Below, in pieces: positions 1-8,341 of a stretch of 64,000 bases of DNA. How positions within the stretch are numbered: the stretch's first letter is position 1; every line of letters starts with the position of its first letter. Made by a program: the position numbers and the translations under genes. The stretch lies in assembly GCA_032160945.1 (NCBI GenBank), contig JAVHTL010000003.1; one strand, given 5' to 3'. Under the pieces are notes generated by a model, which was given only the letters and a program-made list of their open reading frames with translations, did no database searches and had not been told where the DNA came from. The stretch is from Fervidibacter sp032160945 (GTDB lineage: Bacteria > Armatimonadota > Fervidibacteria > Fervidibacterales > Fervidibacteraceae).

Positions 1-1374
1 AGGGCAACTTGGGAGCATTTGAGTTCGGCAACATTCAGTTACCACCCGACACAGCGATGGGGAGTTTTGGTTCAGTTGCGACACAGAGATTTTTTGCCCT
101 TGATTGATGCCTACCCTATGCCAACCATTGAAGTTGCGACAGTTCGTGGCTTCATCGGCACGACAGTTTGGGAGTTTGGGCGAAACTACTACCGATGGGG
201 CGTGGGTTTCCTTGGGACGCCTTTGATTTCCGATCACGGTTATCCCCTTGACGGGATTTCTTTCAGCCTTCAAGCGAAATTGCCCATCATCGGTCGTTGG
301 AGAATTAGGCAACTTGCTGGCTATTTGCACGGCGACTTGCCAGGGAGGTTTCTCGTCGCTCGTCGTTGGGAACGAAATTTCGGCAGCCGTTTATCTCTCG
401 GAGCGACAGAGATTAGCCTGTCTCGCTCCTTTTACCCTTTGGTCCTTTTCCTACCCATTTACCCGACTACTCGTTTGGCTGTCCTTAGCGGTTGGCGAGG
501 CGAAAACAGCGACCAAGTGATTTTTAACTTGGACTTCACTTACCGAACCAGTGGGCTTGACATCTATGGTGCATGGGTCGCTGACGATTTGAAGTTGCGT
601 TGGTGGCGCAAGGAAGAACGAATTCAGCGAAAACTCGGTTGGATTTTCGGAGTCCAAAGGGAAGAGAAGGAATGGGCTTTAGGTGCTGAATATGCTTCCT
701 TTGACCGACTGACATACACTCACAGCGTCCAACCACCTCACATCTATCAGGGCGTTGGATTGGGTTACCCGACTGGTGCAGACTCAAGAAGCGTTGCCTT
801 TTGGGGTCGGTGGAAATTTATGCCGAAGTTGCAACTGAGTGGAATTTTGACGAGAGTTTGGCTTGATAGAAAGACTCAAAACAGAGACAATGAGCGACAC
901 TGGGCTTTAAGTTTGCAATGGATTGCCTCACAAAACGCTCTTCTCGCCTTGCACTGGACTCAAGGCTACCCGCCAAAGTGGGGAGTTGGTGGTGGTTGGT
1001 CGGAAACTCAAGAGCGGACGAGGTTTTTGATTTTGGAAGGTCGCTTCTTTGGGTTGTGGTCACAGAAAGAAGAAAAAGCAGAAGAGAAAGCAAAAGAAAT
1101 CCCTGCTCAGGAAACGCAACCTGAAACTAAGGTTGAAGGAGAATTCGCGCTGTTGACATCCCTGAGTGGAAGAAAAGGCACGATTTCGGCTGGAAGCCGT
1201 CAAGGAATCAAAGTCGGAATGAAATTGCCTATTGCTGACTTCGCAACGGGCAATTTGCTCGGCTACTTTATCGTGACACAAGTCAGACAAGATGAAGCGA
1301 GCGGGCAAGTGGAAAGTTTGCCTAACAGAATCGTGCCAGTGGGTTCAAAAGTGATTTTAAGCCAAAAGCGATAA
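1..1374 (+). CDS. Outer-membrane-type beta-rich protein with FlgT-C-like C-terminal domain, 5' end outside window
   Basis: The frame is open from the first base, so the real start lies upstream; the first start-like codon inside is TTG at 19. About 340 residues show alternating aromatic and hydrophobic strands with Gly/Asn turns (for example YYRWGVGFLG, WALSLQWIAS), the look of a transmembrane beta-barrel. A Glu/Lys-rich linker of about 25 residues follows. It leads into a compact C-terminal domain of about 75 residues with the pattern GTISAGSRQGIKVGM and a final hydrophobic strand. The same kind of domain ends two other proteins here (1420-2427 and 8342-10309) and resembles the FlgT C-terminal domain. 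An envelope location is inferred; no enzymatic motif is visible. It converges on the next gene. Confidence 0.6.
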   Translation, partial: RATWEHLSSATFSYHPTQRWGVLVQLRHRDFLPLIDAYPMPTIEVATVRGFIGTTVWEFGRNYYRWGVGFLGTPLISDHGYPLDGISFSLQAKLPIIGRWRIRQLAGYLHGDLPGRFLVARRWERNFGSRLSLGATEISLSRSFYPLVLFLPIYPTTRLAVLSGWRGENSDQVIFNLDFTYRTSGLDIYGAWVADDLKLRWWRKEERIQRKLGWIFGVQREEKEWALGAEYASFDRLTYTHSVQPPHIYQGVGLGYPTGADSRSVAFWGRWKFMPKLQLSGILTRVWLDRKTQNRDNERHWALSLQWIASQNALLALHWTQGYPPKWGVGGGWSETQERTRFLILEGRFFGLWSQKEEKAEEKAKEIPAQETQPETKVEGEFALLTSLSGRKGTISAGSRQGIKVGMKLPIADFATGNLLGYFIVTQVRQDEASGQVESLPNRIVPVGSKVILSQKR

Positions 1375-1391
1375 TGACATTAACGCCAAAG

Positions 1392-1414
1392 CAAAATTGA
1401 ACAAGCCAATTTTG
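1392..1414. terminator. A/T-rich hairpin between convergent genes
   Basis: CAAAATTG and CAATTTTG form an 8-bp inverted repeat with a 7-nt loop in the 45-bp gap between two convergent genes. It could end transcription from both sides, but the stem is weak and there is no long U tract, so this is tentative. Confidence 0.3.
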
Positions 1415-1419
1415 TGCTC

Positions 1420-2427
1420 TTACTTCTTCGCAACAGCCTTGACCTCTTGAATAATTTCCTTTGCTTCGTCGCCTTCGTTGATGTTTTCGTGGGTGCCTTC
1501 AACGACATCGCAGACGGAATTAGTGTCATTGACAATCAAAACTCGGATTTTAGCGATGGGAGGTAGCGAAACTAACTCGCCGCCAACTTTCCTGACTGGA
1601 TAAATGGCGAACTGATTTCCTTTCTGCACTCCGTCCAAACGACCGACATTGATGACGATGTAAGTCGCAGTAACACCTTCAAACTTTCCCAAGACTTTGC
1701 CTCTAATTGGTTCTCGCTCTGCAAGTTTGAGTTTGAGCAAGTTGCTTAAGTGTCCTATCGCCGCTTTGATGGCATTCATGTCCCGTTGACGCTGGTTGTC
1801 ACGACCGAAAAGAATCCCGCCGAAAGGTGTTCCAGCGATTGCAAAAGTTTCGTCTTTATCAGTGGCGAAACTGACGAGTTGAGCAGTGGTTGTCAAAGAG
1901 GTGTTGTCAATGATTTCCAGAAACACCAACGCACCTGACTCGTTTTTTCTCAGGTAGAAACCGCCGATGTCAATTCGGTTTCTCCAAAGTTGACCCAGTA
2001 ACAATCCGAGTTGCTTTGCTGAGCGAACCAAATGGACAGTTGCTTTCAATTCAACATTCTCACGCAAAATCCTCCCTTTGGGAGGCAACGAACCTTTGTG
2101 GACTTCTTCCGACTCCCTCTCAAACTGTCGCTCCTCTGCTTCTCTTCGGACTTCCTGAGTGCTTGCGACAATGGTGAAACCTGCTTCTGTTAATGCTGCC
2201 TTGAGTAAAGGCTCAACGAAAGCGCGAAGGGATGGTTCAGGATAGTTTTCAACGAAGACGGTTACCTCACGCAACAAAATCCTTGCACCTTGAGGGATGC
2301 CGAGTTTGACAGAGGCATTGGCTTCAACGATCGCCTTTGGCACAGATTGAACTTTTGAATTTTGGGCAACTGAAACCCCAATGAACCAAACAACCAGCGA
2401 TAGCGAAAGAACTAACCATTGACGCAT
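1420..2427 (-). CDS. CsgG-like secreted protein with FlgT-C-like domain
   Basis: 335 residues from ATG at 2427, chosen because GGTGA lies 5 nt upstream. Residues 1-22 are a signal peptide ending in SVAQ. The body fits the CsgG-type fold: a strand-helix start (RILLREVTVF), a long helix that assembles as PLLKAALTEAGF, and a later segment with FLEIIDNTSLTTTAQLVSF and a 'GTPFGGILFG' loop. Residues about 245-315 form a FlgT-C-like domain (GKVLGKFEG to VCDVVEG) with the pattern NVGRLDGVQKGNQFAIY. CsgG and FlgT proteins act at the outer membrane in secretion or motility assemblies; that role here is inferred. No curli or flagellar genes are nearby, and the neighbours are unrelated. Confidence 0.6.
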   Translation of the reverse strand: MRQWLVLSLSLVVWFIGVSVAQNSKVQSVPKAIVEANASVKLGIPQGARILLREVTVFVENYPEPSLRAFVEPLLKAALTEAGFTIVASTQEVRREAEERQFERESEEVHKGSLPPKGRILRENVELKATVHLVRSAKQLGLLLGQLWRNRIDIGGFYLRKNESGALVFLEIIDNTSLTTTAQLVSFATDKDETFAIAGTPFGGILFGRDNQRQRDMNAIKAAIGHLSNLLKLKLAEREPIRGKVLGKFEGVTATYIVINVGRLDGVQKGNQFAIYPVRKVGGELVSLPPIAKIRVLIVNDTNSVCDVVEGTHENINEGDEAKEIIQEVKAVAKK

Positions 2428-2523
2428 GTCAATCACCGGCAGGCTCGGTTGGCTTTCAGCCCAATGCCCACCGCCAATAAGTTTGACACTGGCGAATTTA
2501 AGATTGATGCACCTGCTTTCAAA

Positions 2524-3501
2524 TCAAACTTTCAAGACTTCAACGGGTTTGCCTTGCTTCTCTGCAGATTCAAGAGCCGATAAAGTTACAGCGAGAGTTT
2601 TGATGGCGTCAGCGTAATCGCTTCGGATGAGAGACTGATTTCTCGTCTTAACCGCTTCAACAAAAACAACGCTTTCGTAAAAGTGACCGTTGCGCTGATG
2701 GCGAATTTCCTCAGTGCGGGTAGGTTCAATGAACTTGACACTGCTCCAAGAAACCTCAGCGATTAGGTCTGGGGTGATAATGTGGACGCCAGTCGTGTAA
2801 CCCATACGCAGCATACATGTGTTTGCGATGCAACCTATTGCCCCGTTTTCAAACCAGACATTGACAACGCCGACATCAGGCACATTGAGGTCGGGCACAT
2901 CGTGAAGGACCCTCAAAGCCGTTGCAGCGCTGACGCGAACAATATCGCCAACAAGGTAACGGGCGAGGTCAAAAATGTGTGTTGTTTGTTCAACAATTTG
3001 ACCTCCCGACATTTCAAGCCTTCGCCACCAGTAAACTCCGGGAAGCCCGCCCATCCAATAGCCCATGACCATCCCGATGGTTTTGCTGCTGAGGCGCTCT
3101 TTTGCCAGGTCCGTGCCGTCAAAGTAGCGGAAGTTGTAGCCGACGGAATTGATTACGCCTGACTTGCGGATGGCTTCAAGAATTTCCAATGCTTTGTCAA
3201 GGGTGCGGGCGATCGGCTTCTCAACGAAGATGGCAACGCCAGCCTGAGCGGCGAGGATTTCTTGGTCGGTGTGAGCATGGGGTGGGACGCAAATGTAAAC
3301 GGCGTCAAGTTGCTCTTTTTCCAACATCTCCCTGTGGTCGGTGTAAGTCTTGCCTTTGAACTTCTCTGCCGAAGCCTTAGCCCTACCCTCGTCCACATCG
3401 CAGAAAGCGACCAACTCCACGCCCTCAATTCGGCTCAAGTTGCTCATGTGCATGTTTGCAATATTTCCGCAACCGATGAAGCCTATTCGCACCGAACTCA
3501 A
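2524..3501 (-). CDS. Gfo/Idh/MocA family oxidoreductase
   Basis: 325 residues from TTG at 3501, selected because a GGAGGTGG site ends 5 nt before it; an upstream in-frame start would add 15 residues with no ribosome site. The N-terminus has the Rossmann signature IGFIGCGNIANMHM, followed by the family's EKP motif (AIFVEKPIARTLDKALE) and a C-terminal alpha/beta domain with WWRRLEMSGGQIVEQTTHIFD. Members use NAD(P) to oxidise or reduce sugars and inositols; the substrate cannot be read from sequence. The gene stands alone, between the CsgG-like gene and a divergent small gene. Confidence 0.85.
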   Translation of the reverse strand: MSSVRIGFIGCGNIANMHMSNLSRIEGVELVAFCDVDEGRAKASAEKFKGKTYTDHREMLEKEQLDAVYICVPPHAHTDQEILAAQAGVAIFVEKPIARTLDKALEILEAIRKSGVINSVGYNFRYFDGTDLAKERLSSKTIGMVMGYWMGGLPGVYWWRRLEMSGGQIVEQTTHIFDLARYLVGDIVRVSAATALRVLHDVPDLNVPDVGVVNVWFENGAIGCIANTCMLRMGYTTGVHIITPDLIAEVSWSSVKFIEPTRTEEIRHQRNGHFYESVVFVEAVKTRNQSLIRSDYADAIKTLAVTLSALESAEKQGKPVEVLKV

Positions 3502-3599
3502 ATCAACCACCTCCAAAGGTTTTTTGCGAGCAAGAGCGAAATTCAAGCCGCATAATTTTTACATGGCTCATTCAAATTTGCTATCGGAGGTGATTTCCG

Positions 3600-3857
3600 A
3601 TGGCGCGCCGACCGAGACCCGAAGCTGAAGAAGTTGAAGTCGTTGAGGAGGAAGTGAAAGAGGAGCCAAAACGCAGGCCTAAAACTTTGAAGCGATTTGT
3701 GACTGAATTGATCGTCAGGACAATCGGTCGCGACGCCACACAACACCTTATCAACGCAGAAATTGAGGTTTTCAAAGCCTTTAGGGCGATGATTGACCAT
3801 CGCATTCGTTCCGCCGAGCGGGCAATGGAGAAGTTGCAAGAGATTGAGGTGCAGTGA
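3600..3857 (+). CDS. Small charged helical protein, unrecognised
   Basis: 85 residues, with GGAGGTGA 6 nt before ATG. The first 30 residues are a low-complexity run of Glu, Arg and Pro; the rest is predicted helical with heptad-like spacing and a TIGRDATQHLINAEIEVFKAF core ending in AERAMEKLQEIEVQ. I do not recognise a family. The strong ribosome site and the clear helix periodicity argue that it is real. It lies 82 bp upstream of the M48 protease gene, possibly on the same transcript. Confidence 0.6.
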   Translation: MARRPRPEAEEVEVVEEEVKEEPKRRPKTLKRFVTELIVRTIGRDATQHLINAEIEVFKAFRAMIDHRIRSAERAMEKLQEIEVQ

Positions 3858-3939
3858 AATTGAGCCACTTTCACAGGTTTAAAGCGTCAAAACACTTGGG
3901 ATTACGAGATGCCTTCCGACGCGAATGGAGGACACGATA

Positions 3940-5067
3940 ATGAACCGATGGCTTGTCTTGGCTACCTTGTTAGCGCTGTTCACTTGCATAGCGGCGCCTC
4001 AATCATCTCTTCCTCAAGAAGTCACCGAGCAGGAAAGGAAGTTGGGAGAGAAAGCCGTCAAGAAATTTGAGCAAGAGGTCAAGATAGTTAACGACCACCC
4101 AATGCTCCCTCAAATTCGGCAAATTGTAGCGAGGCTTGTGCCCGTCACAGAACGCCCCAAAATGTCATACACCATCAAGGTCGTGGAAGACAAAGAACCC
4201 AACGCCTTCACTTTTCCCGGCGGTTTCATGTATGTCACAACTGGCTTGCTCAATATGGTGGAAAGCGAACATGAATTGGCGGCGGTCCTTGCTCACGAGA
4301 TTGCCCACAACACCCGAATGCACGCAATTCGGATGATAGAGAAGGAAAGTCGTTTGAGTATCCCCGTCTTGCTGGCAATGTTAGTAGCGGTTTTCGTTCG
4401 CGGCAAAGCATCCGATCATGCAGCGCAAATTGTGTCCAAAGTCGTTCAAGTTTTAATGTTGGGTTACTCCCGTGACATGGAGAGGGAGGCGGACGAGGCT
4501 GCGTTCGTTTATTTGCGACGAGCGGGATTTAATCCTGTTGGCTTGTTGACCTTCTTTGAGAAACTTGCTCGCTTAGAAAAGCAATCAACCCCGCCTCAAT
4601 TTCTGCCCGGCTATTGGACAACTCACCCTGCACTTGAGGAGCGCATTAACTCTGTCAAGCAAAGGTTAACGGCGTCAGGATTGCCGATCAACCTAAGACC
4701 TGTCACGAAAGCCCTTCAAGTTGAAGTCAAGGAAATGGAGTTCAAGGGGATGAAAGTTGCGGCTTTGTTTCTTGGCGGTGAGGAATTGTGCAAGTTTGCA
4801 AACCTTGAAAATCAAAATGCAATTGAACGGGCGAAAGAGGCAGCAAAGCGCCTTGATGAGGTTTTGGAAATGGGCGCTCAGGTTTTTGACTTCCAAACGA
4901 AAGCGACTTTGGATGGTGTTGTGGTCTTTGCCGTTTTGAAACCTTTATGGACGCTAACTGCTGCTGACATTGCAATCAATGAGGCATCCCCAGAACAATT
5001 GGCTTTGAGAATTCGCCAAACCATCAACAAAGCTTTTTTCAGGGAAAGGTTGAGGGGAAGGCTTTGA
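3940..5067 (+). CDS. M48 family zinc metalloprotease, secreted
   Basis: 375 residues from ATG at 3940 (GGAGGAC 6-7 nt upstream; an ATG at 3925 lacks a site). A signal peptide covers residues 1-20. The zinc-binding motif HEIAH is at 119-123 inside AVLAHEIAHNTRMHAIR, and the third ligand Glu181 lies in SRDMEREADEAA, the M48 hallmark. A helical segment at 140-155 may touch the membrane. After the protease core (to about residue 250, ending in the TTHPALEERI motif) there is a 120-residue C-terminal extension of unknown fold. The family degrades or quality-controls envelope proteins (BepA/Oma1 relatives). It is followed 18 bp later by a membrane-protein gene. Confidence 0.88.
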   Translation: MNRWLVLATLLALFTCIAAPQSSLPQEVTEQERKLGEKAVKKFEQEVKIVNDHPMLPQIRQIVARLVPVTERPKMSYTIKVVEDKEPNAFTFPGGFMYVTTGLLNMVESEHELAAVLAHEIAHNTRMHAIRMIEKESRLSIPVLLAMLVAVFVRGKASDHAAQIVSKVVQVLMLGYSRDMEREADEAAFVYLRRAGFNPVGLLTFFEKLARLEKQSTPPQFLPGYWTTHPALEERINSVKQRLTASGLPINLRPVTKALQVEVKEMEFKGMKVAALFLGGEELCKFANLENQNAIERAKEAAKRLDEVLEMGAQVFDFQTKATLDGVVVFAVLKPLWTLTAADIAINEASPEQLALRIRQTINKAFFRERLRGRL

Positions 5068-5085
5068 AAAGGAGGCTGAAACCAA

Positions 5086-5748
5086 ATGCGATGGTTGCGT
5101 GAAGTTTTTGAGTTTCTGTTTTGGCTGGCACTTTGTTTCCTCATCGGTTGGCTTGCCTATCCCCATTTGCCCGAAAAAGTCCCTACCCATTTTAACGCTC
5201 AATGGCAGCCAGGTGATTGGATGAGCCGAGAAACAGCGGTTTGGTTCATGCCGTTAATGTTGGCGATTTTGTGGATAGTTCTGACCTTCTGCCTTTGGTT
5301 GGCTTCAACAGAAAAAGGGCAATTGCGCTTAGAGTCATCAGACTTGAAGTTAATTCTTTGGGTTCGGACTCTAATGGCTGCCTTCATGCTGGCAATATAT
5401 GGGTCAATTTTAGCAGTGGCTTTGGGTTGGCTCACATCGCCAAGACCTGTCATGTTCCCTGCCATAGGTGTTTTGTTTATTGCTATTGGCATCATACTGC
5501 CCAAATTGAAGCGAAATTGGGTCGCAGGAGTTCGCCTCCCTTGGACGCTTGTAAACGAGGAGGCGTGGAGGTCAGTGAATAAGTTTGCTGGCTACGGATT
5601 TTTGATTCTCGGATTTTTGTTCCTGCTTTCCCCTCTTCTGCCACCTCAAACTGACCTTGCCCTCCTCGGGCTAACTTTTGCCCTAACCCTTGCTATCATC
5701 GTTTTCGCTTATGTAGTCTATCGTCAAGCAAGCAGTGTTGCTTCTTAA
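5086..5748 (+). CDS. SdpI/DUF1648 family membrane protein
   Basis: 220 residues with about six membrane helices. The N-terminal DUF1648 motif is visible as VPTHFNAQWQPGDWM after the first helix. The C-terminal half carries the SdpI hallmark KLKRNWVAGVRLPWTLVNEE followed by W..VNKFAGYGF and two more helices. In Bacillus, SdpI gives immunity to a toxin, but most members are of unknown function. GGAGGCTGA lies 6 nt before ATG, 18 bp after the M48 stop, so the two genes are probably cotranscribed. Confidence 0.82.
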   Translation: MRWLREVFEFLFWLALCFLIGWLAYPHLPEKVPTHFNAQWQPGDWMSRETAVWFMPLMLAILWIVLTFCLWLASTEKGQLRLESSDLKLILWVRTLMAAFMLAIYGSILAVALGWLTSPRPVMFPAIGVLFIAIGIILPKLKRNWVAGVRLPWTLVNEEAWRSVNKFAGYGFLILGFLFLLSPLLPPQTDLALLGLTFALTLAIIVFAYVVYRQASSVAS

Positions 5749-5857
5749 AAGCACCTCCATCCCCCGACCACGATGTGCCATAATCAATGGTAATGATGAA
5801 AAAATCTGCTCCGAATGTGGCTAAGTTAGCACTTAAGGTTTGAAGGTGTGATGAGTT

Positions 5858-6100
5858 ATGGATGATGCAGTTAGAGTAAGGCTTCAACAAATTAGGCTTA
5901 GGAAGTTAGACTGTCAGCGCCATATTCGCATCTTGACACAGAAACTGGCAAGTAACCCTCATGACTTATGGACTCGGAAGGAATTGGAACGATTGGAAGA
6001 TTTGCTCTCCAAACTTGAAGAGCAAGAGAGGCAACTTGCCGGCAAAAAAGGAGGTGAGGAAGATGAAAAATCCGAAAGCGAAAATTCTGGTAGCCGATGA
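5858..6100 (+). CDS. Small coiled-coil protein overlapping the response regulator
   Basis: 80 residues, AAGGTGTGA site before ATG. The sequence is almost wholly helical and charged (RVRLQQIRLRKLDCQRHI, LEDLLSKLEEQERQLA), with an acidic Ser/Glu tail. No family is recognised. Its last 38 bases overlap the start of the response regulator gene, and its own codons for KKGGEEDE supply the regulator's ribosome site. This suggests translational coupling and perhaps partnership. Confidence 0.6.
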   Translation: MDDAVRVRLQQIRLRKLDCQRHIRILTQKLASNPHDLWTRKELERLEDLLSKLEEQERQLAGKKGGEEDEKSESENSGSR

Positions 6101-6455
6101 CGACCCAGCAATTCAAGAACTTGTCAGAATCAACTTGGAAGTTCAAGGCTATCAAGTTATCACTACTGGCAATGGTTTGGAGGCTATCAAGAAGGCTCTT
6201 TCTGAGACTCCCGACCTTATCATTCTTGACATCATGATGCCTGAAATTGACGGATACGAAGTTATGAAATTGCTCAAAGGCTCAGAGGAGACCAGAAAAA
6301 TCCCCATCATCATCTTAACCGCTTATGCCTCCGATGAAGGTGCTCTCTTCTCATGGGCGGAAGGAGCAGAAGGTTATTTAGCAAAACCTTTTAACCCTGA
6401 AGAGTTGGTAATGCTCGTTGAACGGGTGCTGGCTTTTCCTGAAGACTTTTCTTGA
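6063..6455 (+). CDS. Single-domain response regulator (REC only)
   Basis: 130 residues from ATG at 6063, with GGAGGTGA 5 nt upstream; the longer reading frame from 5961 has no site. It is a complete receiver domain and nothing else: acidic pair D12/D13, phospho-acceptor D56 in LIILDIMMPEIDGYEVM, switch residue T86 in IILTAYASDE and K108 in LAKPFNPEEL. Without an output domain it probably acts by protein contact, as CheY or DivK do. No kinase is adjacent; the nearest histidine kinase lies at 47473-48831. Confidence 0.92.
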   Translation: MKNPKAKILVADDDPAIQELVRINLEVQGYQVITTGNGLEAIKKALSETPDLIILDIMMPEIDGYEVMKLLKGSEETRKIPIIILTAYASDEGALFSWAEGAEGYLAKPFNPEELVMLVERVLAFPEDFS

Positions 6456-6469
6456 GAGGTGAAGTGTAG

Positions 6470-7087
6470 ATGGTGCTTTGGGAGCACGCTTTTGAGCGTT
6501 ATTTGGCTTTGGCGAGTTTGGTAGTTATCGCAGTTAGTTTTGCTATTTTGGCTGGCAAGCGATTAACCGAACCTGCTGCCTTGATTCTTGAAACTCCACC
6601 GGAAAAGCAGGTGAATGAACAACTAAGTTTGAAAGTTCATGTCAAAGGAGCAGTTCAAAAGCCCGCAGTTTATAACCTGCCTTTTGGCAGTCGCGTCGTT
6701 GATGCAGTCAAACTTGCTCAACCCCGTAAGGATGCCGATCTGAATGCTCTAAACCTCGCTGATTTTCTGGAAGACGGTCAAGAAGTCATTGTGCCAAGCA
6801 AAAATCTGGTGACAAATTCTCCTTCTCTCCCTTTGCCCTTGTCTATCTCCTTTCAACATTCGCCCAAGGCAAAATCAAAGGCTGAATTGCCTAAATTGAA
6901 CATTAACTTGAACACAGCCACCGAGGCTGAACTAATGCAATTGCCGGGCATAGGTCAATCGTTAGCGAGGCGCATAATTGAGTATCGCCGAAAAATTGGC
7001 GGATTTAAGAGCATTGAGCAATTGTTGGAGGTCAAAGGGATCGGCGACAAGAAACTTGAAAGAATTCGTCCTTATGTTCGTCTGTAA
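6470..7087 (+). CDS. comEA: ComEA-like membrane-anchored helix-hairpin-helix protein
   Basis: 205 residues, GGTGA 7 nt before ATG. One N-terminal membrane helix (about 8-26) is followed by an SLBB domain (about 50-110, LKVHVKGAVQKPAVYNLP and DGQEVIVPSK). A Ser/Pro/Lys linker joins it to a double helix-hairpin-helix module (about 145-205) with INLNTATEAELMQLPGIGQ and EVKGIGDKKLERI. This is the ComEA architecture, a DNA receptor for natural transformation; some relatives serve other DNA-binding roles. No other competence genes are in the window. Confidence 0.85.
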   Translation: MVLWEHAFERYLALASLVVIAVSFAILAGKRLTEPAALILETPPEKQVNEQLSLKVHVKGAVQKPAVYNLPFGSRVVDAVKLAQPRKDADLNALNLADFLEDGQEVIVPSKNLVTNSPSLPLPLSISFQHSPKAKSKAELPKLNINLNTATEAELMQLPGIGQSLARRIIEYRRKIGGFKSIEQLLEVKGIGDKKLERIRPYVRL

Positions 7088-7131
7088 CTGATGCAAATTC
7101 GTCGCGTCAATCCTTGTCGGAGGTGATTGTG

Positions 7132-8214
7132 TTGAGAGCAGTAGTTGTCGGTATCGGAGCAGTAGGTCGTGAGATGGTTCGCTGTTTGTGGCAATCGGCA
7201 TTGCCACTCAGCGATGAACCTTTAGTTCTGGCTCGCACCGCTCGCGAAGTCACTATTGACGGAAAAACGATTCAAGTTCAAGAGGCTAACCCCGATGCCT
7301 TTAAAGGCGCTGACATAGTGTTTTTCGCCGGAACTGAAGGCGAGAAAGGTGCTGCAAAACAGTTTGCTCGCCCAGCGATTGAGCAAGGTGCAATCGTCAT
7401 TGACAACGGTTCGGATTTTCGGATGGTTGATGGAGTTCCTCTCGTCGTTCCAGAAGTCAATTCCGAAGATTTGGAAGTGCTGCGAGGTAACGGGACAGTT
7501 AATTTGCCTGGCGTTGGTGAAGTCCCGCAGCGTTATGTCGCAAATCCAAACTGTTCAACAATTCAGATGGTCGTTGCCCTCAAGCCTCTTCATGATTTGG
7601 CGAGAGTGAAAAGGGTTATTGCGAGCACATATCAGGCTGTCTCTGGTGCGGGAAGCGCAGCGATTGAGGAACTTGAAATTCAGGCTCACAAAATTCTGCA
7701 CGGTCAAAACCCAGAGGAGTTAAAAGTCCATCCCCTCCAAATTGCCTTCAATGTCCTCGCAGGCGCAAATTGGAGGTTTGAAGATGCAGGATATACCAAC
7801 GAAGAATGGAAGATGGTTCGTGAGACAAGAAAGATTCTGCACGAACCCGATTTGCCCATCACTGTAACTTGCGTCCGCGTCCCAGTTTTCAACGCTCACG
7901 CTGAGGCAATTTATGTTGAGTTGGAGAAGCCATTGACAGCAAACGAGGCTCGTGAAATTTTGAGGAACTCAAAAGGCATAATTGTCATGGACGAACCAAC
8001 TAAGTTGCCAGATGGGAGCAACTACCGAACTTACCCGACACCGTTGGATGCCTCTGGTCGCGACCAGATTTTTGTCGGGCGAATCAGAAATGACCCCTTC
8101 AACCCAAATGGGCTTTGGCTTTGGGTCGTCTCTGACAACTTGCGCAAGGGGGCAGCCCTTAACGCAGTCCAAATCGCCGAGGAACTTGTTAGGCGCAAAA
8201 TCGTTAAGGCTTGA
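7132..8214 (+). CDS. asd: Aspartate-semialdehyde dehydrogenase
   Basis: 360 residues. TTG at 7132 is preferred because GGAGGTGA stands 5 nt upstream; it gives the expected start MRAVVVGIGAVGREMV. It reduces aspartyl phosphate to aspartate semialdehyde, the branch point to lysine/diaminopimelate, threonine and methionine. Visible are the Rossmann glycines (GIGAVG), the catalytic Cys141 in VANPNCSTIQMVVALKPL, the STYQAVSGAG loop, and the conserved RVPVFNAHAEAIYVE segment with the catalytic His. Length fits the archaeal/fungal-like asd class. No other amino-acid gene of the pathway is adjacent. Confidence 0.93.
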   Translation: MRAVVVGIGAVGREMVRCLWQSALPLSDEPLVLARTAREVTIDGKTIQVQEANPDAFKGADIVFFAGTEGEKGAAKQFARPAIEQGAIVIDNGSDFRMVDGVPLVVPEVNSEDLEVLRGNGTVNLPGVGEVPQRYVANPNCSTIQMVVALKPLHDLARVKRVIASTYQAVSGAGSAAIEELEIQAHKILHGQNPEELKVHPLQIAFNVLAGANWRFEDAGYTNEEWKMVRETRKILHEPDLPITVTCVRVPVFNAHAEAIYVELEKPLTANEAREILRNSKGIIVMDEPTKLPDGSNYRTYPTPLDASGRDQIFVGRIRNDPFNPNGLWLWVVSDNLRKGAALNAVQIAEELVRRKIVKA

Positions 8215-8238
8215 ACAAACTTGTTGCAAAACCTAAGG

Positions 8239-8267
8239 TTGAAAGTAAGGAAAGTGCATCTTAGACT
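8239..8267 (+). promoter_or_regulatory. Candidate promoter for the envelope operon
   Basis: TTGAAA and TAGACT are separated by 17 bp, 75 bp before the start at 8342. The -10 box matches only four of six consensus positions, so support is modest. Confidence 0.35.
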
Positions 8268-8341
8268 TTCCGTCGTCCCCACCTTGTGGCATAGTCAAAC
8301 ATGGCGTTTGGGTTTTCTCGGATTAAGGAGGTGGTTTGTCA

